Shown: piece by piece, positions 1 through 6,549 of the stretch
Position numbering within the stretch: the first letter of the stretch is position 1
Layout: every line of letters starts with the position of its first letter
Origin: JBKHJZ01 sp046537875
Lineage (GTDB): Bacteria; Actinomycetota; Acidimicrobiia; Acidimicrobiales; VFJN01
Length of the DNA stretch: 35,360 nt
NCBI GenBank assembly: GCA_046537875.1
Contig: JBKHJZ010000014.1
Span: 1-35,360, forward strand
Reading direction: 5' to 3'
Notes under the pieces: model-generated
Database searches by the model: none
Seen by the model: the letters and a program-made list of their open reading frames with translations, nothing else
What the model was told of the DNA's origin: nothing
Program-made: the position numbers and the translations under genes

Positions 1-956
1 GCCCGGAGGGGCAACGACGCATCGCCCGCGACGTCAGCGTCGTCGGCCACGTGGACCTCGCCGTCCCGCAGCACCAGGTCGGGTGCGACGGCCCGGTTGC
101 GCCGCCGGCGGACCAGCGGGCCGGTGAGGGCGCTGTCGATCCGCGCCCAGGCGTCGTCGCTGGTCCAGGCGATGGTCCGCCCCGCGGCCGCCACTGCGCG
201 CATCAGGTCGTCCGCATCGCCGTGCCCCAGGGCGTGGGCGACGCCGTCCTGCTCCTGCAGCGTGAGGCGGTCCCCCGGGCGGCCGGTGCGCCGGTGCAGC
301 TCGACGCGCACGGCGAGCAGCAGGTCGTACGCCTCGTCGAGCGACGCGTCGTCGCCGTCCCACAGGATCGACCGGGCGGCCTGAGCCCAGCGGAGGGCCT
401 GGACGTCGCGGAGCCCGCCGCGGCCCTCCTTGAGGTCGGGCTCGAGCAGGAAGGCGACCTCGCCGGCGCGCCGGTGCCGCTCGCGGACCCGCTCGCTCAT
501 CGCAGCGAGCCAGCGCTTCGACCGCTTGCGCCACAGGAGCGACGCCCGCCGGCCCAGCTCGTCGGTGAGCGTGCGGTCGCCCGCCAGGTGGCGGGCGTCG
601 AGCAGCGACGTGGCGGTGTCGAGGTCGCCGGCCGCAAGCGCCAGCGCCTCGCGCACGGTGCGCACGGCGTGGCCGAGCTTGAGGCCCGCGTCCCACACCG
701 GGTACCAGACGCCCTCCGCGATCGCGGCGACGTCGGCGCGCCCGTCGTGCAGCAGCAGCACGTCCACGTCGGACTGCAGCGAGAGCTCACGCCGGCCGTA
801 GCCTCCCACCGCCACCAGCGCGACCCCGGGCGGGGCACTGCCCGCGGGGGCCAGCAGGCCGGCCAGCCACCGGTCCACCTCGTCCGACCAGGCCGTGCAG
901 AGCTCGCGGCCGACGAGCGAGTCGTCCGCCGCGAGCTGGGCCCGGGCACGCACCAC
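1..956 (-). CDS. glnD: [protein-PII] uridylyl/adenylyltransferase GlnD, N-terminal part
   Basis: This is the N-terminal ~318 residues of the bifunctional nucleotidyltransferase that modifies the P-II protein in response to nitrogen status. The gene runs off the left edge; family members are about 750-900 residues. The nucleotidyltransferase signature GGYGRREL-x3-SDVDVLLL lies at residues 51-69, with catalytic aspartates near 63 and 65. A helical GlnD segment follows, with ALALAAGDLDTATSLLDARHL and LLEPDLKEGRGGLRDVQALRW-like blocks typical of the family (EPDLKEGRGGLRD is a hallmark). The C-terminal HD and ACT domains would lie outside the window. The likely start is GTG at 956, directly behind the P-II stop (958-960), so the genes are probably translationally coupled; GTG at 953 is equally possible. 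In actinobacteria GlnD usually adenylylates rather than uridylylates the P-II tyrosine (family knowledge). Confidence 0.9.
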   Translation of the reverse strand, partial: MVRARAQLAADDSLVGRELCTAWSDEVDRWLAGLLAPAGSAPPGVALVAVGGYGRRELSLQSDVDVLLLHDGRADVAAIAEGVWYPVWDAGLKLGHAVRTVREALALAAGDLDTATSLLDARHLAGDRTLTDELGRRASLLWRKRSKRWLAAMSERVRERHRRAGEVAFLLEPDLKEGRGGLRDVQALRWAQAARSILWDGDDASLDEAYDLLLAVRVELHRRTGRPGDRLTLQEQDGVAHALGHGDADDLMRAVAAAGRTIAWTSDDAWARIDSALTGPLVRRRRNRAVAPDLVLRDGEVHVADDADVAGDASLPLR

Positions 957-957
957 G

Positions 958-1296
958 TCAGAGGGCGTCGCGGTCGACCTCCCCCGTGCGGATGCGGATG
1001 ACCCGGTCGATGTCGCCGATCCAGATCTTGCCGTCGCCGATCTTGCCGGTGCGGGCCGCCGACGCCAGGGCGTCGGCGATGCGCTCGGCGTCCCCGGCGT
1101 CGGCCAGCACCTCGATGCGGACCTTGGGGACGAAGTCGATCGTGTACTCCGCCCCCCGGTACACCTCGGTGTGTCCCGACTGCCGGCCGAACCCCTGCAC
1201 CTCGGACACCGTCATGCCCGCGACGCCGACCTCCTTCAGCGCGGCCTTCACGTCGTCGAGCTTGAACGGCTTGATGATGGCGGTGATGAGCTTCAC
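958..1296 (-). CDS. glnK: Nitrogen regulatory protein P-II (GlnK/GlnB)
   Basis: A 112-residue trimeric signal protein that senses 2-oxoglutarate, ATP and ADP and controls the ammonium channel and nitrogen regulators. It starts MKLITAIIKPFKLDDVK, the classic P-II N-terminus. The T-loop contains the modifiable Tyr51 (RGAEY at 47-51). The B-loop/C-terminal block GKIGDGKIWI is present around residues 84-93. Length is normal for the family. It sits 12 bp behind amtB and immediately before glnD, the standard actinobacterial amtB-glnK-glnD order. The amtB linkage makes GlnK, which plugs AmtB at the membrane, the better name than GlnB. Expression is probably driven from the promoter upstream of amtB. 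Confidence 0.95.
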   Translation of the reverse strand: MKLITAIIKPFKLDDVKAALKEVGVAGMTVSEVQGFGRQSGHTEVYRGAEYTIDFVPKVRIEVLADAGDAERIADALASAARTGKIGDGKIWIGDIDRVIRIRTGEVDRDAL

Positions 1297-1308
1297 GTCG
1301 TCTCCTGG

Positions 1309-2544
1309 TCAGTCGGCGTACGCGGTCTCGGCGTGCTGCGACAGGTCGAGGCCCGCGTCCTCGGCCGCGTCGTCGACCCGCAGACCCATGATCACCTGGA
1401 CCACCTTCCCGATCACCAGGCTGGCGACGAACGAGAAGGCCAGCACCACCACCGAGGCGACGACCTGATCGGCCAGCAGGCTGAGGCCTCCCCCGAGGAA
1501 CAACCCCTCGTCGGTCACCGCCCCGTTGACGGCCGCATCGGCGAACAACCCGAGCAGGATCGAGCCGACCAGCCCGCCCACCAGGTGGATGGCGACCACG
1601 TCGAGGCTGTCGTCGAGCCCTGCCACCTTCTTGATGCCGAGGGCCAGGTAGCACGCCACCCCGGCGGCCAGCCCGATGTAGACGGGCGCCATGCCGCCCA
1701 CGAACCCGGCGCAGGGCGTGATCGCCACCAGCCCGGCCACGGCGCCGGACGCGGCGCCCAACGTGGTGGCGTGCCCGCCCTTGAGCCGCTCCACCACCAG
1801 CCAGCCGAGCATCGCCGACGACGCGGCCACGAACGTGTTCATCAGCGCCTGGGCGGCCACGCCGTCGGCCGCCAGCGCCGAGCCGGCGTTGAAGCCCGCC
1901 CAGCCGAACCACAGGATGCCGGTCCCGAGCACGGTCAGCGGCAGGTTGTGGGGCGTCATCGGGACCTCCGGGTAGCCCTTGCGGGGCCCGACGAGCAGCA
2001 CCAGGGCCAGCGCGGCCGCACCGGCGTTGATGTGCACGACGGCACCCCCGGCGAAGTCGAGCGCCCCCATCTCGGCCAGGAACCCACCGCCGAACACCCA
2101 GTGGGCCACCGGTGCGTACACGACGAGCAGCCACACGGTGATGAACACCACGTAGGAGGCGAAGCGCAGCCGATCGGCGGTGGCGCCGGTGATGAGCGCC
2201 GGCGTGATGATCGCGAACGTCATCTGGAAGGCGCAGAAGAGCACGAACGGTATCGTCAGTGACCCGAGGAACTCGCCGGGCGGCGTCGCCGTGCCCACGT
2301 CGCGCAGGAAGGCGAAGTCGAGGTCGCCGATCCAGCCGCCGTCACCGGCGTCGCCGAACGCCAGGCTGAACGCCAGCGTCACCCACACCACGGCCATGAG
2401 CCCCATGGCGAACACGTTCTGCATGAGCATGCCCAGCACGTTCTTGCCGCGGACCATGCCGCCGTAGAACAGCGCCAGGCCCGGGGTCATGAACAGCACG
2501 AGCGCGGTCGACATGAGCACCCACGCGGTGTTGCCGGTATCCAT
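1309..2544 (-). CDS. amtB: Ammonium transporter AmtB
   Basis: A 411-residue Amt/MEP/Rh channel protein that conducts ammonium/ammonia across the cytoplasmic membrane. About eleven hydrophobic segments run from residue 8 to about 380. The twin pore histidines are visible as H171 (GGAVVHINAG) and H320 (VVAIHLVGG), and the Amt signature region DFAGGAVVHINAGAAALAL is intact. There is no cleavable signal; the N-terminus enters the first helix directly (TAWVLMSTALVLFMTPGLAL). The C-terminal tail ends LSQHAETAY, similar to tails that contact P-II. ATG at 2544 is preceded by AGAGGAA. It is first gene of an amtB-glnK-glnD operon with a GlnR-like operator 52 bp upstream of the start. Confidence 0.97.
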   Translation of the reverse strand: MDTGNTAWVLMSTALVLFMTPGLALFYGGMVRGKNVLGMLMQNVFAMGLMAVVWVTLAFSLAFGDAGDGGWIGDLDFAFLRDVGTATPPGEFLGSLTIPFVLFCAFQMTFAIITPALITGATADRLRFASYVVFITVWLLVVYAPVAHWVFGGGFLAEMGALDFAGGAVVHINAGAAALALVLLVGPRKGYPEVPMTPHNLPLTVLGTGILWFGWAGFNAGSALAADGVAAQALMNTFVAASSAMLGWLVVERLKGGHATTLGAASGAVAGLVAITPCAGFVGGMAPVYIGLAAGVACYLALGIKKVAGLDDSLDVVAIHLVGGLVGSILLGLFADAAVNGAVTDEGLFLGGGLSLLADQVVASVVVLAFSFVASLVIGKVVQVIMGLRVDDAAEDAGLDLSQHAETAYAD

Positions 2545-2579
2545 CTCGTTCCTCTCCGATCCCAGCCAACGCTGGCGAC

Positions 2580-2585
2580 AGGATG
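2580..2585 (-). promoter_or_regulatory. Possible -10 hexamer for amtB
   Basis: On the minus strand CATCCT lies between the GlnR-like operator and amtB. It matches TANNNT at A2 and T6 and would place the transcript start about 30 bases before the amtB start codon. I could not define a -35 element. Weak call made on position. Confidence 0.25.
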
Positions 2586-2595
2586 GAACCGGGAT

Positions 2596-2633
2596 GTTTC
2601 TCCACGGGGTCCCGAGTGTTTCGTGCCCGTGAA
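2596..2633 (-). promoter_or_regulatory. GlnR-like operator upstream of amtB
   Basis: Reading the minus strand, four pentamers are spaced exactly six bases apart: TTCAC, N6, GAAAC, N6, GACCC, N6, GAAAC. This is the architecture described for Streptomyces GlnR sites (gTnAC-n6-GAAAC, twice). Both GAAAC half-sites are perfect. The two a-sites match at 4 of 5 (TTCAC) and 3 of 5 (GACCC). The location upstream of amtB-glnK-glnD is where GlnR sites are found in other actinobacteria. GlnR binding itself is inference; the spacing and motifs are seen directly. Confidence 0.7.
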
Positions 2634-2650
2634 CGGCGTCCAGGTGCGGT

Positions 2651-4015
2651 TCAGGGACCGGCGTCGAGCGCCCGGGCGAGCCGGCGCACCACCACGTGGA
2701 CCGGGTCCCAGACCGACCCGAACGGGGGCGCGTAGCCCAGGTCGAGATCGATCACGTCGCCGACCGTCATCCCGGCCCAGAGCGCGGTGGCCAGCACGTC
2801 GATCCGCTTCGCGGTCCCCTCCTCGCCGACGATCTGGGCGCCGAGCAGCCGACCGGTGCCCCGCTCGGCCAGGGCCTTGACCATGATCCACTTCGCGTCC
2901 GGGAAGTACCCGGCCCGCGTCCGCGCCTCGATCGTGGCGCCCACGCAGGCGAACCCGTGGCGCTCGGCCTCGCTCTCGCTGAGACCCGTACGCCCGATCT
3001 CGATGCGGCAGACCTTGGTGACCGCGGTGCCCAGCACGCCGGGGAAGGTCGCGTACCCGCCACCGATGTTGATGCCGGCCACCCGGCCCTGCTTGTTGGC
3101 CACCGTGCCCAGCGCCACGTGCACGGGTGCCCGGGCGATCAGGTGGAACGACTCGCAGCAGTCACCCGCGGCCCACACACCCGGCGCCGACGTGCGCTGG
3201 CGCCGGTCGATCCGGATCCCGCCCCGGTCGCCCACCTCGATCCCGGCCTGCACCGCCAGCTCGGACGCCGGCCGCACCCCGAGGCCCAGCACCACCACCT
3301 CGGCCGGGATCCGCTCGCCGCCGGCCACCACCGCCCCGTCCTCGACGGCCTCGAGCGGCGTGCGCAGCCGCACCCGGATCCCCATGCCGGCCATCGCCTC
3401 GAGCAGGGGGGCCGCCACGTCCGCATCGAGGGTCGACATCACCTGGTCGGCCGCTTCCACGACCGTCACCTCCATGCCCCGCTGCACGAACGCCTCGGCC
3501 AGCTCGAGCCCGATGTAGCCGCCGCCGACCACGACGGCCCGGCGCACCGGCGGGTGACCCCCCGCGCCCCCCTCGATCGCCTCCAGCAGGCGGGCGGCGT
3601 CGTCCAGGGTCTGGACGCCGTGCACCATCGGGTGGTCGATGCCTGGCAGCGCCGGGCGCACGGGCACGGCCCCGGTGGCGATCATCAGATCGTCGAAGCC
3701 GATCCGCACGGCGGCAGCCGCCTCGTGGTCCCAGGCCTCGACCTCGCGCGCGTCCAGATCGACGGCCCGGGCCTCGTGCCGCAGGCGGACGTCGACGTCG
3801 TGCTCGGTGCGGAAGGTCTCGGGGCGGCGCGCCACCAGGTCGTCGATGCCGTCGACCACGCCGCCCACCACGTACGGGATGCCGCAGGCCGAGTAGCTGG
3901 TCCAGCGACCCTTCTCGAGCACCACGATCTCCCGCTCCGGCTGCCGCCGGCGCACCTGCATGACCGCGCTCATGCCGGCCGCGTCGCCGCCGATCACCAC
4001 CAGGCGTCCGTTCAT
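2651..4015 (-). CDS. CoA-disulfide reductase-like FAD-dependent oxidoreductase
   Basis: A 454-residue flavoprotein of the single-cysteine branch of the pyridine nucleotide-disulfide reductases. Predicted role: NAD(P)H-dependent reduction of CoA disulfide or a related low-molecular-weight disulfide or persulfide in the cytosol. Seen: N-terminal FAD Rossmann motif VVIGGDAAGMSA, active-site Cys44 in SYSACGIPY, central NAD(P)H motif VVVGGGYIGLELAEAF, second FAD motif GVWAAGDCCE, and the C-terminal block YAPPFGSVWDPV characteristic of CoADR/NADH-oxidase relatives. Length is normal and there is no rhodanese extension. ATG at 4015 has no Shine-Dalgarno but has TAGCCT eight bases upstream, so it may be leaderless. 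Alternatives are NADH oxidase or NAD(P)H-linked sulfur reductase; substrate is not decidable from sequence. Confidence 0.85.
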   Translation of the reverse strand: MNGRLVVIGGDAAGMSAVMQVRRRQPEREIVVLEKGRWTSYSACGIPYVVGGVVDGIDDLVARRPETFRTEHDVDVRLRHEARAVDLDAREVEAWDHEAAAAVRIGFDDLMIATGAVPVRPALPGIDHPMVHGVQTLDDAARLLEAIEGGAGGHPPVRRAVVVGGGYIGLELAEAFVQRGMEVTVVEAADQVMSTLDADVAAPLLEAMAGMGIRVRLRTPLEAVEDGAVVAGGERIPAEVVVLGLGVRPASELAVQAGIEVGDRGGIRIDRRQRTSAPGVWAAGDCCESFHLIARAPVHVALGTVANKQGRVAGINIGGGYATFPGVLGTAVTKVCRIEIGRTGLSESEAERHGFACVGATIEARTRAGYFPDAKWIMVKALAERGTGRLLGAQIVGEEGTAKRIDVLATALWAGMTVGDVIDLDLGYAPPFGSVWDPVHVVVRRLARALDAGP

Positions 4016-4023
4016 GCCCGGCG

Positions 4024-4029
4024 AGGCTA
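4024..4029 (-). promoter_or_regulatory. -10 element TAGCCT, probable leaderless promoter
   Basis: TAGCCT on the minus strand ends eight bases before the ATG at 4015, and no purine-rich ribosome site lies between. This would start the transcript at or within a base or two of the start codon. The same arrangement recurs before other genes here, notably hemQ. Confidence 0.5.
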
Positions 4030-4081
4030 CGGCGCCCCGACCCGCCGGGTCCCTGCGCCCGCGGCCACCGCCCCTCCGCGA

Positions 4082-4576
4082 CTAGCGCTTGCCTTCGCGG
4101 CGGCGGCGGGCGAGGTGCACGTGCGCCTTCGCCGCGCCCCAGACGATGCCGGGCTCGTGGAGCGCGGGATCCACGTCGGCGAACGAGGCGGGGGTCAGGT
4201 CGTAGACGTCGTCGGGGAAGGCGCGCTCGTCGAACTCGTCGCGGGCCACCGGGCGGGCACCGGCTTCCCGCAGCACCGCGGTGGGGTGCCGCACCAGCGA
4301 CCGGAGGATGGTGAGCGGGGTCCCCGCCTGCTCGTCGATGTCGGTGGTCAGCAGCGACCGGATCCGGCGTGAGCCCTCGTCCCGCGCCGCGCGTGCCGCG
4401 GCGCCGATGCGGTCGTCGAGCCCGGCGTCGACGGCGATCCCCTGGGCGGCGAGCACCTCCCGCACCGAGCGGTCCACCCACCGGGGGATCGCCTCCTCGA
4501 CGGCATCGGCGAGCGCACCGGCGTGGCCGGCCAGCGCCTGTGCGTCCGCCGGGTCGTCGTGCGGGTGGCCGGGCAC
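4082..4576 (-). CDS. Conserved actinobacterial hypothetical protein
   Basis: A 164-residue soluble protein with no signal peptide or membrane segment. The N-terminal two-thirds is helical and charged (ADAVEEAIPRWVDRSVREVL). The C-terminal part has a highly distinctive block, RDEFDERAFPDDVYDLTPAS then FADVDPALHEPGIVWGAAKA (about residues 112-152), followed by a basic tail. I recall similar blocks in actinobacterial proteins of unknown function, but no function is known to me. GTG at 4576 was chosen because upstream sequence reads as low-complexity antisense of the neighbour; the ribosome site is weak (GGGGA very close). It is divergent from the small gene at 4612 with only 35 bp between, and lies 66 bp upstream of the flavoprotein gene. 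Confidence 0.65.
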   Translation of the reverse strand: MPGHPHDDPADAQALAGHAGALADAVEEAIPRWVDRSVREVLAAQGIAVDAGLDDRIGAAARAARDEGSRRIRSLLTTDIDEQAGTPLTILRSLVRHPTAVLREAGARPVARDEFDERAFPDDVYDLTPASFADVDPALHEPGIVWGAAKAHVHLARRRREGKR

Positions 4577-4611
4577 GTCCCCATGCTGGCAGGGCTGATA
4601 GACACGATCGG

Positions 4612-4902
4612 GTGCGGATCCGCGCGCTGTCGGTGTTCGAGGGGGTCGTCTACCACTGCACCTGCGTCGACCGCAGCGCCCCGTGCCGCCCCACGCTGGA
4701 GGTCGACGCGCTGTTGCGGCCCGGCGACGCCGACGCCGAGGCCGGCCCGCTGCTCCTGACGGTCGCCGACTACCTGGCGCTCTCCGGCGACCCCCGGCGG
4801 GCCCGGCGATGCCTCGACGACCTGGCGGCACGCGGCCGCATCGTCGATCACATGGGCGTGGCCCACCTGGCGTTCCCGACGTGGACGCCGGTCTCCGACT
4901 GA
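4612..4902 (+). CDS. Small hypothetical protein
   Basis: A possible 96-residue soluble protein, GTG start at 4612, TGA at 4902. It contains a cysteine cluster CTCVDRSAPC near residues 16-25 and a helical middle (LLLTVADYLALSGDPRRARR). I do not recognise a family. Support for it being real: it fills the gap between two minus-strand genes, its amino-acid composition is balanced, and TAGACA (4599-4604) lies seven bases before the GTG, like leaderless starts elsewhere in the window. Against: no ribosome site and no recognisable homology. The ALS-DPRRARRCLDDLAARGRIVDHMG stretch resembles a winged-helix-like segment, which is only suggestive. Confidence 0.5.
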   Translation: MRIRALSVFEGVVYHCTCVDRSAPCRPTLEVDALLRPGDADAEAGPLLLTVADYLALSGDPRRARRCLDDLAARGRIVDHMGVAHLAFPTWTPVSD

Positions 4903-4915
4903 ACCACCCGACGCG

Positions 4916-5716
4916 TCAGCGGCCGAGCGCGGCGTTGAGGTTGCCGGAGCGCAGGCCCTCGAGGTCGAGCGTCACGTAGCGGTAGCCGGCGGCCCGCACG
5001 GCGGCGACCACCCGCGGGCGCTCGTCGACCACGTCGCCGAGCCGGTCGAGCGGCACCTCGATGCGGGCCGTGTCGTCGTGGTGGCGCACCCGCAGGTCAT
5101 GGAAGCCGAGCGCCCGCAGGCCGGCCTCGGCGCGCTCGACGCTCGCCAGGCGGGCGAGCGTGACCGGCGTGCCGTAGGGCAGCCGCGACGCCAGGCAGGC
5201 CGCAGCCGGCTTGTCCCAGGTCCGCAGCCCGAGGCGGCGCGATGCCTCGCGCACGTCGGCCTTGGTGAAGCCCGCGTCGACGAGCGGGAACCGTGCCCCA
5301 CGCTCCGACGCCGCCCGCTGGCCGGGACGGTGATCGTCCAGGTCGTCGAGGTTGACGCCCAGCACCACGGTGGCACCGCCTGCGTCGTCGGCGATCGGCC
5401 CCACGGCCCGCAGCAGCGCGTCCTTGCAGCTGTAGCAGCGGTCGCCGTCGTTGCGCCGGTAGGCGGGGTCGTCCATCTCGTCGGTGACCACCTCGCGCCA
5501 CCGGAGGCCCCACTCCTCGGCGAGCTCGGCGCAGTCGAGACGCTCGCTGCCCGCCAGCGACGGCGACACCGCGGTCACCGCCACCGCCCGGTCGGGCCCG
5601 AGCGTGTCGTGCGCCACCCAGGCCAGGAACGAGGAGTCGGCACCGCCCGAAAAGGCCACCACCACCCGGTCGAGCTCGCGCAGGCGTTCGCGGAGCCCGT
5701 CGAGCGAGGCGGTCAC
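4916..5716 (-). CDS. larE: LarE-like ATP-dependent sacrificial sulfur transferase
   Basis: A 266-residue PP-loop enzyme. In the nickel-pincer nucleotide pathway LarE activates the carboxylates of the pyridinium cofactor with ATP and inserts sulfur. The PP-loop motif SGGADSS is at residues 23-29. The family block DRCYSCKDAL (C94, C97) is present, and Cys174 in KPAAACLASR aligns with the sacrificial cysteine (Cys176) described for Lactobacillus LarE. Length is typical. The GTG start at 5716 overlaps the stop of the alaX-like gene (GTGA), so the two are translationally coupled. No larB, larC or LarA-type racemase is in the window, so the cofactor pathway is not shown here. A related sulfur-transfer role remains possible. 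Confidence 0.85.
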   Translation of the reverse strand: MTASLDGLRERLRELDRVVVAFSGGADSSFLAWVAHDTLGPDRAVAVTAVSPSLAGSERLDCAELAEEWGLRWREVVTDEMDDPAYRRNDGDRCYSCKDALLRAVGPIADDAGGATVVLGVNLDDLDDHRPGQRAASERGARFPLVDAGFTKADVREASRRLGLRTWDKPAAACLASRLPYGTPVTLARLASVERAEAGLRALGFHDLRVRHHDDTARIEVPLDRLGDVVDERPRVVAAVRAAGYRYVTLDLEGLRSGNLNAALGR

Positions 5717-6453
5717 GCCTCGCCGTCCTCCACCACGATCCGCACCCGCTTGTTGCCCTTGCCCTTCGACTCGGTCTTGGCCACCCGCACGCGGCCCACC
5801 TCGCCGGTCGACCGGACGTGGGTGCCGCCGTCGGCCTGCCGGTCGAGCCCGACGATGTCGACGACGCGGATCTCGGCCACCGACTCGGGGACCATGTTGA
5901 CCTTGGTGCGGATGAGCGCCTCGTCGAGCACGGCCTCGCTCCGGGGGATCGTCGACACCTCGATCGCCCGGTCGGCCGCGACCTCGGCGGCCACCAGCTC
6001 CTCGACCCGGGGGCCGAAGCCCTCGGGCGTCGGGTCGAGCTGGAAGTCCATGCGCGCGGACAGCGGCTCCATGTTGCCGCCCGTCACCGGCACGGCCCAC
6101 TCCTTCCAGATCACGCCGCACAGGATGTGCAGTGCGCTGTGCGTGCGCATCAGCTGGTGCCGGCGCTCCCAGTCGATCTCGCCGTGCACGCCCGTGCCCA
6201 CCGCCGGGGCCGCCTCGACCGGTGAGTCCAGCGTGTGCCACACCTCGTCGCCCTCCTTGCGCACCTCGGTCACCCGGGCGGTGCCGCCGTCCCACCGGAG
6301 CGTTCCGGTGTCGTGCGGCTGGCCTCCCCCCGTGGGGTAGAAGGCCGTGCGGTCGAGGGTGACCCGCAGCGGGCCGTTGCGGTCCACGCCCGTCACGACA
6401 CCGTCGAACGCCGTGAGGTAGGCATCCCGCAGGAAGAGCGCGTCGGTCGTCAC
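5713..6453 (-). CDS. AlaX-like alanyl-tRNA editing protein
   Basis: A 246-residue free-standing homologue of the alanyl-tRNA synthetase editing domain, predicted to deacylate mischarged Ser- or Gly-tRNA(Ala) in the cytosol. Seen: N-terminal beta-barrel block DRTAFYPTGGGQPHDTG (residues 34-50), zinc motif HSALH at 105-109, and the second zinc region RQADGGTHV at 205-213. In the canonical CxxxH motif the cysteine comes just before GGTH; here that position is Asp208, with His212 kept. The start is GTG at 6453, which has no strong ribosome site (AGGGCG six bases upstream is the best). Downstream larE overlaps it by four bases. Upstream it is divergent from the liv operon. Confidence 0.87.
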   Translation of the reverse strand: MTTDALFLRDAYLTAFDGVVTGVDRNGPLRVTLDRTAFYPTGGGQPHDTGTLRWDGGTARVTEVRKEGDEVWHTLDSPVEAAPAVGTGVHGEIDWERRHQLMRTHSALHILCGVIWKEWAVPVTGGNMEPLSARMDFQLDPTPEGFGPRVEELVAAEVAADRAIEVSTIPRSEAVLDEALIRTKVNMVPESVAEIRVVDIVGLDRQADGGTHVRSTGEVGRVRVAKTESKGKGNKRVRIVVEDGEA

Positions 6454-6514
6454 CGCCCTAGTCTGCCAATCGACCGAGGGGGATGCAGTTGGGGCGCAGC
6501 GTTGCTCCGCGATC

Positions 6515-6520
6515 TACACT
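6515..6520 (+). promoter_or_regulatory. Candidate -10 element for the liv operon
   Basis: TACACT matches TANNNT well and lies 29 bases before the livH GTG, giving a short leader. It is flanked by an inverted repeat, GGGGCG at 6491-6496 and CGCCCC at 6523-6528, that could be an operator. No convincing -35 was found at 16-18 bases. The perfect TTGACA at 6574 is inside the coding region and has no matching -10. Confidence 0.3.
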
Positions 6521-6549
6521 GACGCCCCTCCGAGATCTGCCTGGCCAGG

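Noticed and set aside
497..2134. 545-codon minus-strand frame across glnD, P-II and amtB
   Set aside because: Wrong frame for all three recognised proteins; shadow.
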